Below, piece after piece: positions 52,292 to 61,561 of a stretch of 64,000 bases of DNA (position 1 is the stretch's first letter; each line of letters opens with the position of its first letter). Under the pieces are notes generated by a model, which saw nothing but the letters and a program-made list of their open reading frames with translations, was not told the origin of the DNA and did not search any database. The stretch covers positions 1 through 64,000 of the forward strand of contig NZ_OEQH01000005.1 of NCBI RefSeq assembly GCF_900240385.1, given 5' to 3'. The stretch is from Clostridium minihomine (GTDB lineage Bacteria > Bacillota > Clostridia > Oscillospirales > Acutalibacteraceae). The position numbers and the translations under genes were made by a program.

Positions 52292-52726
52292 TCATTTATC
52301 AAGATCTTTGCCGCTAAATCCCAGCGGAAGCAACTCTTTCAGCGTATAAACTTTCCATTCTTCCGAATTCTTAGCTAACAGAATCCGAAATGTTTCCGGA
52401 TCGCAAAATTCCATCATCACCTGCCGGCACACCCCGCAGGGCGCGCAGTAATCGCTGATGGACTTTTCGTGTTTCCCGCCCACAATCGCAATGGCGGCAA
52501 AATTCTTTTCCCCTTCGCTGACTGCTTTAAAAAAGGCCGTGCGCTCCGCACAGTTGCTGGGGGTATAGGCCGCATTTTCAATATTGCCGCCTTTATAGAT
52601 CTTTCCGTCAGATGTCAGAAGAGCTGCCCCCACACTAAAACCGGAATAGGGCACATAAGCTGTTTCACGCGCCTCAATTGCCGCACAAACTAGCTCTTGA
52701 TCACTGACTGCCATTTCTTTCGCCAT
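52292..52726 (-). CDS. cdd: Cytidine deaminase
   Basis: 144-residue zinc enzyme converting (deoxy)cytidine to (deoxy)uridine, feeding the phosphorylase encoded downstream. Zinc/catalytic motifs: NIENAAYTPSNCAERTAF (Cys ligand and catalytic Glu) and CAPCGVCRQ (two Cys ligands), the homotetrameric type. AAAGGAG precedes the ATG by 9 bp. Confidence 0.94.
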   Translation of the reverse strand: MAKEMAVSDQELVCAAIEARETAYVPYSGFSVGAALLTSDGKIYKGGNIENAAYTPSNCAERTAFFKAVSEGEKNFAAIAIVGGKHEKSISDYCAPCGVCRQVMMEFCDPETFRILLAKNSEEWKVYTLKELLPLGFSGKDLDK

Positions 52727-52791
52727 GACAGAGCACTCCTTTCCTGATGAGAGAAAGGACGAACCGCAACCCGCCCTTTCCTCTTTACTGA

Positions 52792-53457
52792 TTATTTCCC
52801 GCTTTTTTCCTGATCTTTCAAAATCTGAATAATCCGGCTTGTTCCCAATCGGGAGGCACCAAGAGAAAGGAATTTTTCTGCATCATCCAGGCTGGTGATT
52901 CCGCCGGAAGCTTTGATTTTCACATGGGGTCCCACATGCTTTGCAAACAGCGCAATATCCTCAAAGGTTGCGCCTCCCGTAGAAAATCCGGTGGAAGTTT
53001 TGATAAAATCCGCACCGGAACGTGTGACAGACTCACACATCCGGATTTTTTCCTCTTCGGTCAAAAGGCAGGTTTCAACGATTACTTTTAGGATGTGCCC
53101 ATCGCAGGCCTTTTTGATCTGCTCGATTTCATCGGTCACCTTGTCATAAAGCCCATCTTTTACCCAGCCAATGTTGATCACCATATCAATTTCATCGGCG
53201 CCGTTGTTCACGGCATCCTGCGTTTCAAATACCTTAACCGCTGTGGTGGAATATCCGTTTGGGAAACCGATGACTGTGCAAACACGCATGGCGTCGCCCA
53301 CATATTCCTTAGCCTGTTTTACATAAGAAGCCGGAATACAAACAGATGCTGTGCCATACTGCATGGCATCGTCGCAAATTTCTTTGATCTGTGCCCAGGT
53401 AGCCGGCTGTTTGAGTAAAGTATGGTCTACCGCACCAACAATTTTATCCAGTTCCAT
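52792..53457 (-). CDS. deoC: Deoxyribose-phosphate aldolase
   Basis: 221-residue class I aldolase cleaving 2-deoxyribose 5-phosphate to acetaldehyde and glyceraldehyde 3-phosphate. The Schiff-base Lys is in [10 protein letters not shown] and the second active-site Lys in [15 protein letters not shown]. Start at the codon for MELDKI (53457), which has GGGAGG about 7 bp upstream; a slightly longer frame to 53475 would overlap the permease gene. Confidence 0.94.
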   Translation of the reverse strand: MELDKIVGAVDHTLLKQPATWAQIKEICDDAMQYGTASVCIPASYVKQAKEYVGDAMRVCTVIGFPNGYSTTAVKVFETQDAVNNGADEIDMVINIGWVKDGLYDKVTDEIEQIKKACDGHILKVIVETCLLTEEEKIRMCESVTRSGADFIKTSTGFSTGGATFEDIALFAKHVGPHVKIKASGGITSLDDAEKFLSLGASRLGTSRIIQILKDQEKSGK

Positions 53458-53471
53458 GATTTTTCCTCCCA

Positions 53472-54398
53472 TCAACGTTGTCCTTTTTCATAGGGTAATC
53501 CGTCTGCCTTGGGGGCAACGGAACGTCCGACAAACAGGATCAGCACAATAATCGTTAATACATAGGGCAGCATGGCAAGAATCTGACTCGGAATGGTCAC
53601 GCCGCTGTCGCTGCCGCCCAATACAACCGTAAGGGCTTGTGCAAGGCCGAACAGCATGCAGGCTCCGTATGCGCCAAAGGGAGTCCATTTGCCAAAGATC
53701 ACCGCCGCCAGTGCAATAAAGCCCTGACCGCTGATTGCTGTTTGATTAAATTGAGAAATAATGGCCAGCGTCATGGATGCACCGCCGAAACCTGCCAGCA
53801 TTCCGGAAATCAGAACGCAGGTATAGCGCGTGCGGCTGACGTTAATTCCAAGTGTATCCGCCGCCGCCGGATATTCCCCGACTGAACGGATGCGAAGGCC
53901 CCATTTGGTTTTATACAGCACGAACCAGATGATCACGGTAGCAATGAAAGCAAGAAGAACCGTGATATCTACATTCAGACTTTCTGCCGGTGTTCCATGC
54001 AGTCCGTCTTTGCCAAACAGCTTGGGTAAAGTGGCCACAGGCGGGGTCATTGCCGCATTGTCAAACAACAGGCGGCAGAAGAACAGCGCAAAGCCGGGCC
54101 CCAAAAGATTGATGGCAATACCCGAAATGGTCTGATCCGCATTGAAGGTGACAGAAGCAATGGCATGCAGCAAGGCAATGGCTGCACCGGCAGCACCGGC
54201 AGCCAAAAATCCCAGCCAGGGGTTCCCGGTAAAGTAGCTTACCGCTGCCGCCGAAAGAGCACCGATGGTCATCATGCCTTCAATTCCGATGTTGATGACG
54301 CCGGCGCGTTCTGAAATGACACCGCCCAAGGCACCGAAAACCAAAGGGGTAGAGTACATCATTGTAATTCCAACTAAAAGTAAAAAATCATTTAGCAT
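53472..54398 (-). CDS. Nucleoside ABC transporter permease (NupQ/YufQ type)
   Basis: 308-residue permease of the BMP-type nucleoside importer, with about eight hydrophobic segments and the family phrases [19 protein letters not shown] and [23 protein letters not shown] (cytoplasmic coupling region). Overlaps the first permease gene by 11 bp. Confidence 0.88.
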   Translation of the reverse strand: MLNDFLLLVGITMMYSTPLVFGALGGVISERAGVINIGIEGMMTIGALSAAAVSYFTGNPWLGFLAAGAAGAAIALLHAIASVTFNADQTISGIAINLLGPGFALFFCRLLFDNAAMTPPVATLPKLFGKDGLHGTPAESLNVDITVLLAFIATVIIWFVLYKTKWGLRIRSVGEYPAAADTLGINVSRTRYTCVLISGMLAGFGGASMTLAIISQFNQTAISGQGFIALAAVIFGKWTPFGAYGACMLFGLAQALTVVLGGSDSGVTIPSQILAMLPYVLTIIVLILFVGRSVAPKADGLPYEKGQR

Positions 54399-55515
54399 GT
54401 TCGGTACCCCTCTTTCCCAATCTGTCCGCCAAAACCGGAACGATCCGGGTCAAGGCCACAAAGAATACAATCGTACCGATCATGATGTTAATAATTTCGG
54501 TCGGTGCACCAACTTCCTGCTGAACGCTTTGCCCGCCATATAGCAGCCCGCCGAACAGAAGCCCGGCAAACACGCAGCCCACTGGGGAAGAACCGGCAAT
54601 CAGTGCCACAGAAAGACCGTTAAAACCGTTGTTTTCGAAAGCAGCCAGCGTTGAAATGCTGTGCGGTGACATTCCCGTAATGGTAAGCGCGCCGGCCAAA
54701 CCGGAAAGCGCGCCGGCAATCAGCATGGAATGCATAATGTTCCCGCTGACATCGATGCCGGAAAATTCTGCGGCATCACGGTTAAACCCTACCGCACGCA
54801 GCTGATAGCCCTTTTGGGAACGATAGAGCAGAATCCAAATAATAGCCACCATGGCAATCGCCACAAGGATGCCAAAATTTACGTCGGTACGCACCAACAT
54901 ATCATACAGCCACTTGTGGGATTTTAAAGTCTCTATTCCTTCCGGAGAGGTCTTCCACTGGGGCAGCAGCATGGTATAGCTGGACGGGTTTACCGGCAAA
55001 GTGCTGGTGGAATTTGGCTGATGGTATGACGGTGTGTTTACAATAAAATTGCAAAGGTACAGGCCAATCCAGTTCAGCATAATACTGGTGATAACCTCGT
55101 GAATTCCATACTTGGCCTTCAAAAAACCTACGGCCCAGCCGAAAATGGCACCGCCCAGTACGCCGGCCAGCACAACAATCGGAACTTGAAGAACCGGCGG
55201 AAAATCCAATTTCACGCCCACAAGAACCGAAAACACTGTGCCCGCAATATACTGGCCTTCAGCACCGATATTAAACAGGCCGGTCTTATAGGCAAACGCC
55301 ACAGAAAGACCTGTCAGGATAATCGGCGTTGCTTTAATGATGACATTTGAAATGTATTTTGGCTTGGAAAAAATTCCGTTAAACAGCGCACCAAACGCCT
55401 CAATGGGATTATAACCTGCCAAAACAAGGATAATCGCCGCTACCAAAAAGCCAAACAGCACGGCAATCAGCGTGGAGGTGATTGGTTTTTTCAGTATTTT
55501 AACCAGCGTTTTCAT
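54388..55515 (-). CDS. Nucleoside ABC transporter permease (NupP/YufP type)
   Basis: 375-residue permease, partner of NupQ. Family phrases: GLSVAFAYKTGLFNIGAEGQY and the coupling region YRSQKGYQLRAVGFNRDAAEFSGI. It overlaps the ATPase gene by 17 bp and the second permease by 11 bp, so translation is continuous along the transporter. Confidence 0.88.
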   Translation of the reverse strand: MKTLVKILKKPITSTLIAVLFGFLVAAIILVLAGYNPIEAFGALFNGIFSKPKYISNVIIKATPIILTGLSVAFAYKTGLFNIGAEGQYIAGTVFSVLVGVKLDFPPVLQVPIVVLAGVLGGAIFGWAVGFLKAKYGIHEVITSIMLNWIGLYLCNFIVNTPSYHQPNSTSTLPVNPSSYTMLLPQWKTSPEGIETLKSHKWLYDMLVRTDVNFGILVAIAMVAIIWILLYRSQKGYQLRAVGFNRDAAEFSGIDVSGNIMHSMLIAGALSGLAGALTITGMSPHSISTLAAFENNGFNGLSVALIAGSSPVGCVFAGLLFGGLLYGGQSVQQEVGAPTEIINIMIGTIVFFVALTRIVPVLADRLGKRGTEHAK

Positions 55516-57040
55516 TCCGCTTTCCTCCCGCCATTAATAGTCCGATTTGATTTTCGTCTGCTTCATCCTGTGTGAACGTGCCGGAAATTGCTCCGTCATA
55601 AATCACATTGATGGTGTCGGCCACATTCATAATTTCATCGAGCTCCAAAGAAATCAGCAGAATTGCCTTGTTCTTGTCACGTTCCTGAACCAGCATTTTG
55701 TGTACATATTCAATTGCACCCACATCAAGGCCGCGTGTGGGCTGCACTGCTATCAGCAGATCCGGATCGTGAGAAATCTCTCTGGCGATAATTACCTTTT
55801 GCTGGTTGCCGCCCGAAAGACCGCGCGCCGCCTGTGTTTCACACCCGGCAGGCCGGATATCGTAATCTTCCACCAACTTCTTAGCGAAGGACTTCATTTT
55901 ATCCAGATCCAGCATACCGCGCCGGCTGAATTCGCTGCTGCGATGCTTGACCAAAATTGAGTTTTCTGCCACTGTAAACGGAAGCACCAAACCGCGGCGC
56001 TGCCGATCTTCGTGAATGGTAGAAATTTTATGTTCAATAACGTTACGCGGCGTCGTATTCTGAATTTCGATTCCATTGATTTTGATGGTGCCGCTTTCCA
56101 CGCGGGTCAGGCAGGTGATGGCCTCCACCAATTCTTTCTGGCCGTTTCCGTCAACGCCGGCAATTCCGACAATCTCCCCTTTGCGTACGCACAGCGAAAG
56201 GTTCTTCACCGCTTCCAGTCCACGGTCGTCTTTCACAGTCAGATTCTCAATTTCAAAAACCACCTCGCCGGGCTGTGCGAGGTTCTTGTCAACCACAAGC
56301 TTTACTTTGTGGCCCACCATTTTGGTGGCAAGTTCTTCTTCGCTGACATCCGAAACCGGAAAGGTGTCGATGTACTGGCCCCGGCGAATAATGGTACAGA
56401 CGTCGGATGACGATTTAATTTCTTTCAATTTATGTGTGATGATGATAATGGTTTTGCCGCTGGCGGCCAGGCCGCGCATAATTTCAATCAGCTCTGTGAT
56501 TTCCTGCGGGGTCAGCACGGCGGTGGGTTCATCCAAAATCAGAATATCCGCGCCGCGGTACAGCGCCTTTAATATTTCAACGCGCTGCTGCATGCCAACA
56601 GAAATATCTTCAATTTTTGCATCAGGATCCACCTCAAGGCCATATTCCTTTACGATCTTGACGACGTCCTCACGCGCTTTTTTCATATCTAGAACGCCGA
56701 ATTTTCCCGTTACTTCTTTGCCGAGAATGATATTCTGCGTTACTGTAAAATTGTCAACCAGCATAAAGTGCTGGTGAACCATACCGATGCCGTGTGCAAT
56801 TGCATCGTTGGGGGTTTTAATCGCGCACTTTTCTCCGTTTAAATAAATCTCACCGCTATCTGCCTGATACAGGCCATAAAGCACATTCATCAAGGTGCTT
56901 TTTCCGGCGCCGTTCTCGCCTAAAATGGCGTGAATTGATCCCTTTTTGACTTCCAGTTTCACCTGATCCAGGGCACAAAAGGAGCCAAATGTTTTGGTAA
57001 TCTCATGCATCTGTACCGCGTATTCCGGACTGATTTCCAT
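55499..57040 (-). CDS. Nucleoside ABC transporter ATPase with two ABC domains (NupO/YufO type)
   Basis: 513-residue tandem ATPase. Domain 1: Walker A GENGAGKST, signature-like ISVGMQQRVEI, Walker B LILDEPTAVLT. Domain 2: degenerate P-loop GVDGNGQKEL (no GKS/T), signature LSGGNQQK, LIAVQPTRGLDVGA with Glu replaced by Gln. As in sugar/nucleoside importers of this class only the first site can hydrolyse ATP normally. Confidence 0.92.
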   Translation of the reverse strand: MEISPEYAVQMHEITKTFGSFCALDQVKLEVKKGSIHAILGENGAGKSTLMNVLYGLYQADSGEIYLNGEKCAIKTPNDAIAHGIGMVHQHFMLVDNFTVTQNIILGKEVTGKFGVLDMKKAREDVVKIVKEYGLEVDPDAKIEDISVGMQQRVEILKALYRGADILILDEPTAVLTPQEITELIEIMRGLAASGKTIIIITHKLKEIKSSSDVCTIIRRGQYIDTFPVSDVSEEELATKMVGHKVKLVVDKNLAQPGEVVFEIENLTVKDDRGLEAVKNLSLCVRKGEIVGIAGVDGNGQKELVEAITCLTRVESGTIKINGIEIQNTTPRNVIEHKISTIHEDRQRRGLVLPFTVAENSILVKHRSSEFSRRGMLDLDKMKSFAKKLVEDYDIRPAGCETQAARGLSGGNQQKVIIAREISHDPDLLIAVQPTRGLDVGAIEYVHKMLVQERDKNKAILLISLELDEIMNVADTINVIYDGAISGTFTQDEADENQIGLLMAGGKRNENAG

Positions 57041-57080
57041 AGCAAATCTCTCCTAATCTTCCGTTTCTTTTTTACAGAAA

Positions 57081-57102
57081 GGGGCGCCCCGAAGGACGCC
57101 CC
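57081..57102 (-). terminator. Intercistronic hairpin after the BMP lipoprotein gene
   Basis: GGGGCGTCC / GGGCGCCCC stem with a TTCG loop on the minus strand, followed by TTTCTG. Probably a partial terminator or mRNA end that keeps binding-protein expression above that of the transporter. Confidence 0.7.
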
Positions 57103-57131
57103 CTCCGCAAAAAAGTGTCAGATACAAAAAA

Positions 57132-58202
57132 TTACTTCAGGGCTTTCACAAACTCATCGTACTGCTCCTGGCTGGCAGGAGGAACAATTTTGTTGTCTTT
57201 GATCTGCTGCTGCAAATCGATGGCTGCTTTATAGGTTTCTTCACCCATCAGCTTGTGCTCTGCAGGGATGCCGGCAGCATCTTCCGAAACACCAAGGCTG
57301 ATTGTGGTTCCGCCGGTCTTTTTGCCATCCATAATCTCTTTGGAAACTTCTTCTGTTGCCTTGTTCACCAGCTTGAGAGCAGAGGTCAGAACATATTCAG
57401 GTGCAAGGTAAGCCTGATCTCTATCCACGCCGATTGCAAATTTCTTTGCTTCTTTTGCCGCTTCAATTACGCCGGTTCCAACGTTGCCCGCTGCGTGGAA
57501 TACGATATCGCATCCGCCAGAGAACATTTTGGAAGCAATGGCCTTGCCCTTAGCGGAATCGCCGAAGCTTTCGGCATACTGAGCAACCACTTCAATGTTT
57601 TTGTTCAGCTCTTTTGCGCCGTAAGCAACGCCTGCTTTGTACCCGAATTCAAACTGATCGATAACGCCGCTCTTGATGCCGCCCACATAACCAACCTTGT
57701 CGGTTTTGGTGGTTTTCGCAGCAATATAGCCCACCAAGAAAGAGGGCTCTTGTGCACGGAAAACAACCGCAGTCACGTTAGCCGGGGTTTCGTTCTCATA
57801 AGCATTGTCAACAATGGCAAACTGAACGTCGGGATTCGCCTTCGCAGCGTTTTCAATGGCATTGCCCATGGCAAATCCAATCCCCCAAACCAAGTCGCTT
57901 CCGCTGTCTACCGCTTTATCCAGGTTCGTGGCATAGTCGGATTCCTGCTTGGATTCAGAATAGCTGACATCTGCACCGGTGTCTTCTTTGAGTTTCTGCA
58001 GGCCTTCCCAAGACGACTGGTTAAAGGACTGATCGTTTACGCCGCCGGTATCTGTAACCATAGATACCTTAAAGGATGTTTGGGCGGCAGCAGACGATTC
58101 CCCGGCTGCGGCGGCGCTGGATGTGTCCTTTCCTCCGCCAGAGCATGCCGTGGCAGAAACTGCCATGGCGGCTGCAAGTAAAAGTGCAACGATCTTTTTC
58201 AT
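57132..58202 (-). CDS. BMP-family nucleoside-binding lipoprotein (NupN/PnrA-like)
   Basis: 356-residue lipoprotein (lipobox SATAC at Cys20, Ser/Ala linker) of the basic membrane protein family that binds purine and pyrimidine nucleosides. Ligand-site phrases: DTGGVNDQSFNQSSWEGL, FAMGNAI, GGIKSGVIDQFEFGYKAG and FHAAGNVGTGV. First gene of the uptake block; GGAGG precedes the ATG. Confidence 0.9.
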   Translation of the reverse strand: MKKIVALLLAAAMAVSATACSGGGKDTSSAAAAGESSAAAQTSFKVSMVTDTGGVNDQSFNQSSWEGLQKLKEDTGADVSYSESKQESDYATNLDKAVDSGSDLVWGIGFAMGNAIENAAKANPDVQFAIVDNAYENETPANVTAVVFRAQEPSFLVGYIAAKTTKTDKVGYVGGIKSGVIDQFEFGYKAGVAYGAKELNKNIEVVAQYAESFGDSAKGKAIASKMFSGGCDIVFHAAGNVGTGVIEAAKEAKKFAIGVDRDQAYLAPEYVLTSALKLVNKATEEVSKEIMDGKKTGGTTISLGVSEDAAGIPAEHKLMGEETYKAAIDLQQQIKDNKIVPPASQEQYDEFVKALK

Positions 58203-58235
58203 ACATTTTCCTCCTAAAAATAATGTTGATATGTG

Positions 58236-58254
58236 ATATCACCGTGAGTGATAT
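58236..58254 (-). repeat. Inverted repeat in the BMP gene leader
   Basis: ATATCAC (58236-58242), CGTGA, GTGATAT (58248-58254), 34 bp upstream of the start codon. A hairpin or operator; no regulator assigned. Confidence 0.4.
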
Positions 58255-58337
58255 TCTTAAATTGGCAAAGTAAATCATGCAGCGCCCTGCATCACCCTTT
58301 GCTGATTCTGCTTTCATCGTGTTTCCCCCAAAAACTA

Positions 58338-58351
58338 TGAAAGCGGTTTCA
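58338..58351 (-). promoter_or_regulatory. cre-like / LacI-type operator upstream of the BMP gene
   Basis: TGAAAGCGGTTTCA fits the catabolite-responsive element consensus and nearly matches the palindrome before the LacI-type gene. It may bind CcpA or the local LacI-family regulator. Confidence 0.65.
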
Positions 58352-58366
58352 AATGCCGCCTTTCAC

Positions 58367-59077
58367 TCAAGCGAGTGAAAGGGCAATCTCCATCATTTGT
58401 GTAAAACCGATTTGGCGTTCTTCTGCCGAAAGCGATTCCCCTGCAAGCGGACGGTCAGAGATCGTCAGCAGGCAAAGCGCATTCTTTCCTGCCCGTGCAG
58501 CGTTCATATAAAGGGCCGCGGCTTCCATTTCAACTGCCATAACCCCCATCTTTTTCCAAGCGGGAAGCGAATCTTCACGTTCGTCATAAAAAGTATCGCT
58601 GGAAAGAATGTTTCCCACCTTCATGGGGATTCCCAATTCTTCGGCAGCCTTTACGGCGCGGCTCAAAAGGCCGTAATCTGCAATCGGTGCAAATGTACCG
58701 GGCAAATTGTACTGCTCCACATAACTGGAATTGGTGCAGGCACCCATTCCGGCCACCACGTCACGCAGATTCACGTTGTCGGTAATTCCGCCGGCCGAGC
58801 CGATGCGGATAATGTTATCCACACCGTAAAAGTGGAACAGCTCGTATGTATAAATTCCAACAGAGGGCATTCCCATGCCCCCGCCCATCACCGAAACAGG
58901 CTTACCCCGGTAAGTGCCGGTAAAACCGAGCATATTGCGAACGGTGTTAAAACAGGTGACATTCTCAAGATACGTTTCCGCAATGAATTTAGCGCGGAGA
59001 GGATCGCCCGGCATTAAAACCGTTTTGGCGATCTCTCCTGCCTTCGCGGCATTATGGGGCGTTGGTATGTTTGACAT
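58367..59077 (-). CDS. deoD: Purine-nucleoside phosphorylase, DeoD type
   Basis: 236-residue hexameric-type phosphorylase for purine (deoxy)nucleosides. Signatures: [15 protein letters not shown] (phosphate), [33 protein letters not shown] and [11 protein letters not shown] (catalytic Asp). Its stop codon lies in a CCTTTCACTC/GAGTGAAAGG hairpin without a T-run. Lies between deoB and the transporter. Confidence 0.94.
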   Translation of the reverse strand: MSNIPTPHNAAKAGEIAKTVLMPGDPLRAKFIAETYLENVTCFNTVRNMLGFTGTYRGKPVSVMGGGMGMPSVGIYTYELFHFYGVDNIIRIGSAGGITDNVNLRDVVAGMGACTNSSYVEQYNLPGTFAPIADYGLLSRAVKAAEELGIPMKVGNILSSDTFYDEREDSLPAWKKMGVMAVEMEAAALYMNAARAGKNALCLLTISDRPLAGESLSAEERQIGFTQMMEIALSLA

Positions 59078-59096
59078 ATTCTTTTACCTCCCGTTA

Positions 59097-60266
59097 TTAT
59101 CGTAAAATTTCTTTCAGGCGAGAAGTGCCTGTAATGCGCTTTTCTACTCCGAAATAGTCCAGAATCGTGGCTCCAATATCAGCAAAGGTGGGTTTCGTTC
59201 CCAAATTTGCGCCCGCCTTCACTTGTTTGCCGGTAATGACCCACGGAACATATTCTCTGGAATGGTCAGTGGACGGTGTGGCCGGGTCACAGCCATGATC
59301 CGCGGTAATCATCAGCAGATCTTCATCGCGCAGGCCGTTCATAATTTCCGGCAGCTTTTCATCAAAATAAGCCAGTGCTTTTGCGTAACCATCCACGTCA
59401 TTGCGGTGGCCGTACAGCATATCAAAATCCACCAGATTGATAAAGCACAGGCCGTTAAAGTCCTTTTGAAGATACTCGAGAGTGCGCTCGATTCCATCGG
59501 CATTGTTTTTGGTGCTGACGGTTTCGGTGACTCCCTTGCCCACAAAAATATCGTTAATCTTGCCCACGGCAAGGACATCCAGATTCTGTTCTTTGAGCTG
59601 ATCCAGCATGGTGACATGCGGTGGTACCAGAGAAAAATCGTGGCGGTTCGAGGTACGGGTGAAATTCGGATCCTCCCCGATAAACGGGCGAGCGATGACC
59701 CGGCCGACGCCGTGTTCTCCCTGCAGCATTTCCCGGGCGATTTTGCAGTAACGGTACAATTCCTCCAGCGGAACCACCGATTCGTGCGCGGCAATCTGGA
59801 ACACGCTGTCTGCGGAAGTATAAACAATCAGCGCACCGGTTTCCACATGCTCTTTTCCATAATCACGAATCACATCAGTTCCGGAATAAGGCCTGTTGCA
59901 AAGCACACGGCGGCCTGTCTTTTCTTCAAACTCCCGAATCACTTCGGCAGGAAAACCGTTGGGATAGGTGGGGAGGGGCTTCGGAGAATAAATTCCCGAA
60001 ATTTCCCAATGGCCGATTGTGGTATCTTTGCCTTTAGACGCTTCCTGAAGACGGGCAAAAGCGCCCTGCGGAGCTTCTTCTTTCGGCCAGCAGTCCACTC
60101 CGTCAATATTAAAAAGACCCAGTTTTTTCATATTGGGCATATTAAAATATTCGCTGGTTGCGCAAGCGGCCAGTGTATTGCTGCCTTCGTCGCCGTATTC
60201 CGCCGCATCCGGCTCTTCACCGATGCCGCAGCTGTCCAAAACAATCAAAAAGACTCGTTTATTCAT
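59097..60266 (-). CDS. deoB: Phosphopentomutase
   Basis: 389-residue alkaline-phosphatase-fold mutase interconverting (deoxy)ribose 1- and 5-phosphate, linking the phosphorylases to DeoC. Metal/catalytic motifs: LIVLDSCGIGEEPDA, GKDTTIGHWE (phospho-Thr), and TADHGCDPATPSTDHSRE. Start at the codon for MNKRVFL (60266), 2 bp after the LacI stop; a frame extending to 60383 lies inside the regulator gene and is not supported. Confidence 0.94.
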   Translation of the reverse strand: MNKRVFLIVLDSCGIGEEPDAAEYGDEGSNTLAACATSEYFNMPNMKKLGLFNIDGVDCWPKEEAPQGAFARLQEASKGKDTTIGHWEISGIYSPKPLPTYPNGFPAEVIREFEEKTGRRVLCNRPYSGTDVIRDYGKEHVETGALIVYTSADSVFQIAAHESVVPLEELYRYCKIAREMLQGEHGVGRVIARPFIGEDPNFTRTSNRHDFSLVPPHVTMLDQLKEQNLDVLAVGKINDIFVGKGVTETVSTKNNADGIERTLEYLQKDFNGLCFINLVDFDMLYGHRNDVDGYAKALAYFDEKLPEIMNGLRDEDLLMITADHGCDPATPSTDHSREYVPWVITGKQVKAGANLGTKPTFADIGATILDYFGVEKRITGTSRLKEILR

Positions 60267-60268
60267 AA

Positions 60269-61273
60269 TTAGACTCCTTCTTTCCGTTTTGTTGTCTCCC
60301 GGATTTTCACAGAAACCGGCAGAACGTTGTCCCGTTGTTGAATCGTGCCATACTCTGTCTGTTCCAAAATCAGCTGAACACACAGCCGGCCGATCTCTTC
60401 AATTGGCTGAGCCACTGTTGTCAGCGTGGGAATCATCAAACGGCTCAGGCCAACATCGTCGTAGCCCACAATCATCACATCATCCGGAACCCTGCGCTTT
60501 TGCTCATAAATTACTTTATACAGGGCAAATGCCACCAGATCGGTGGAAGCAAGCACCCCATCAGCATCGGGATACCGCCGAAATAACTCCCGTGCGCTTT
60601 CCACACCTTCGTCATAGCTATATCTGCTGTTTACAAAACGCGGCTCAATCTGATGCCGACGGCAGGCATCCACATAACCCAAATATCGCTGCTTGCTGCT
60701 GCAATACTGCTGCGGCCCGCGCATCAGAACAATCTTTTTGCAGCCGCATTCAATCAGATGTTCTGTCGCAATCCGGCCGCCGGTGTAATTATCGGACTGA
60801 ACAGAAGCTGTGCAGTGGGTTCCCGCGTTTTTATCCATCACCACAACCGGAATGGGACAATGGCGGATTTCTTCATCCAAATTTTCATTGTTTGCCGTGA
60901 TAATGATGCCGTCTGCATTCATTCCCATCAGCATTTTAATATAGGCCGCCTCTTTTTCCGGATTTTCATCGGAATTACACAAAATCATTTTATAGCCATT
61001 GCGAAAGGCTTCGTCTTCAATGGCCCGCCCGACTTCGCTGAGGAAAATATTTAAAATACTTGGCACGATATAACCAATTAGACGCGAAGATTTTTTGTAA
61101 AGAGAGCGTGCAATTTCATTTGGATTAAATCCTGTTTTGTGGATTGCTTCTTCCACCCGCCTTGTTTTTTCTTCGCTCACTTTAGCCGTACCATTAATCA
61201 CGCGTGAAACCGTTGCACTGGAAACGCCGGCCATGCGCGCAATGTCACTGATATGAACCAAAATGATCACCAA
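60269..61273 (-). CDS. LacI-family transcriptional regulator of the nucleoside operon
   Basis: 334-residue repressor: N-terminal LacI HTH (VHISDIARMAGVSSATVSRVINGTAKVSE), hinge helix, and a periplasmic-binding-protein-like sensor domain. It is the first gene of the operon and its own promoter region carries TGAAACCGGTTTCA, so autoregulation is likely, with a nucleoside or deoxyribose phosphate as inducer (inference). The start may be GTG 61273 or TTG 61261; the latter yields the more typical N-terminus MVHISDIA. Confidence 0.88.
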   Translation of the reverse strand: MVIILVHISDIARMAGVSSATVSRVINGTAKVSEEKTRRVEEAIHKTGFNPNEIARSLYKKSSRLIGYIVPSILNIFLSEVGRAIEDEAFRNGYKMILCNSDENPEKEAAYIKMLMGMNADGIIITANNENLDEEIRHCPIPVVVMDKNAGTHCTASVQSDNYTGGRIATEHLIECGCKKIVLMRGPQQYCSSKQRYLGYVDACRRHQIEPRFVNSRYSYDEGVESARELFRRYPDADGVLASTDLVAFALYKVIYEQKRRVPDDVMIVGYDDVGLSRLMIPTLTTVAQPIEEIGRLCVQLILEQTEYGTIQQRDNVLPVSVKIRETTKRKEGV

Positions 61274-61324
61274 AACCTTCCATCGTTGTTAAAGCAAATT
61301 GGCTTTACTGGGTGTCATCAAACT

Positions 61325-61338
61325 TGAAACCGGTTTCA
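61325..61338 (-). promoter_or_regulatory. Palindromic operator of the nucleoside operon
   Basis: TGAAACCGGTTTCA, a perfect 14-bp palindrome of the LacI/CcpA (cre) type, at about +15 to +28 of the inferred transcript. Confidence 0.75.
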
Positions 61339-61359
61339 TCCAAAGTTCATTTTGCTATC

Positions 61360-61388
61360 ATTATAAACGAATAAAACCAGTTCGTAAA
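61360..61388 (-). promoter_or_regulatory. Promoter of the LacI-deo operon
   Basis: On the minus strand: TTTACG (61388-61383), 17-bp spacer, TATAAT (61365-61360). The start is expected near 61353, just ahead of the operator. Confidence 0.7.
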
Positions 61389-61511
61389 TTATTTTATGAA
61401 ATTATGATAAAATTTTTAATTGCAAAAAGTGTATTTTGTCAAAATGTGCACTTCTTCGCGCTTTTTCTACCATTCTATTTCGTTTAAAAGAATGTAGTTT
61501 GGCCGGTAATT

Positions 61512-61552
61512 TAGAAAAACAGCTTCCGGCACAGGACAAAACTGTGCCGGAA
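61512..61552 (-). terminator. Terminator of yjjI-yjjW
   Basis: TTCCGGCACAG and CTGTGCCGGAA (11-bp perfect stem, 7-base loop), followed on the minus strand by GCTGTTTTT. Confidence 0.8.
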
Positions 61553-61561
61553 CGCGTTATT

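Noticed and set aside
57255-58181. Long plus-strand frame opposite the BMP lipoprotein
   Set aside because: Antisense shadow with no recognisable motif.
59223-60272. Long plus-strand frame opposite deoB
   Set aside because: Antisense shadow of phosphopentomutase without ribosome site or domain.
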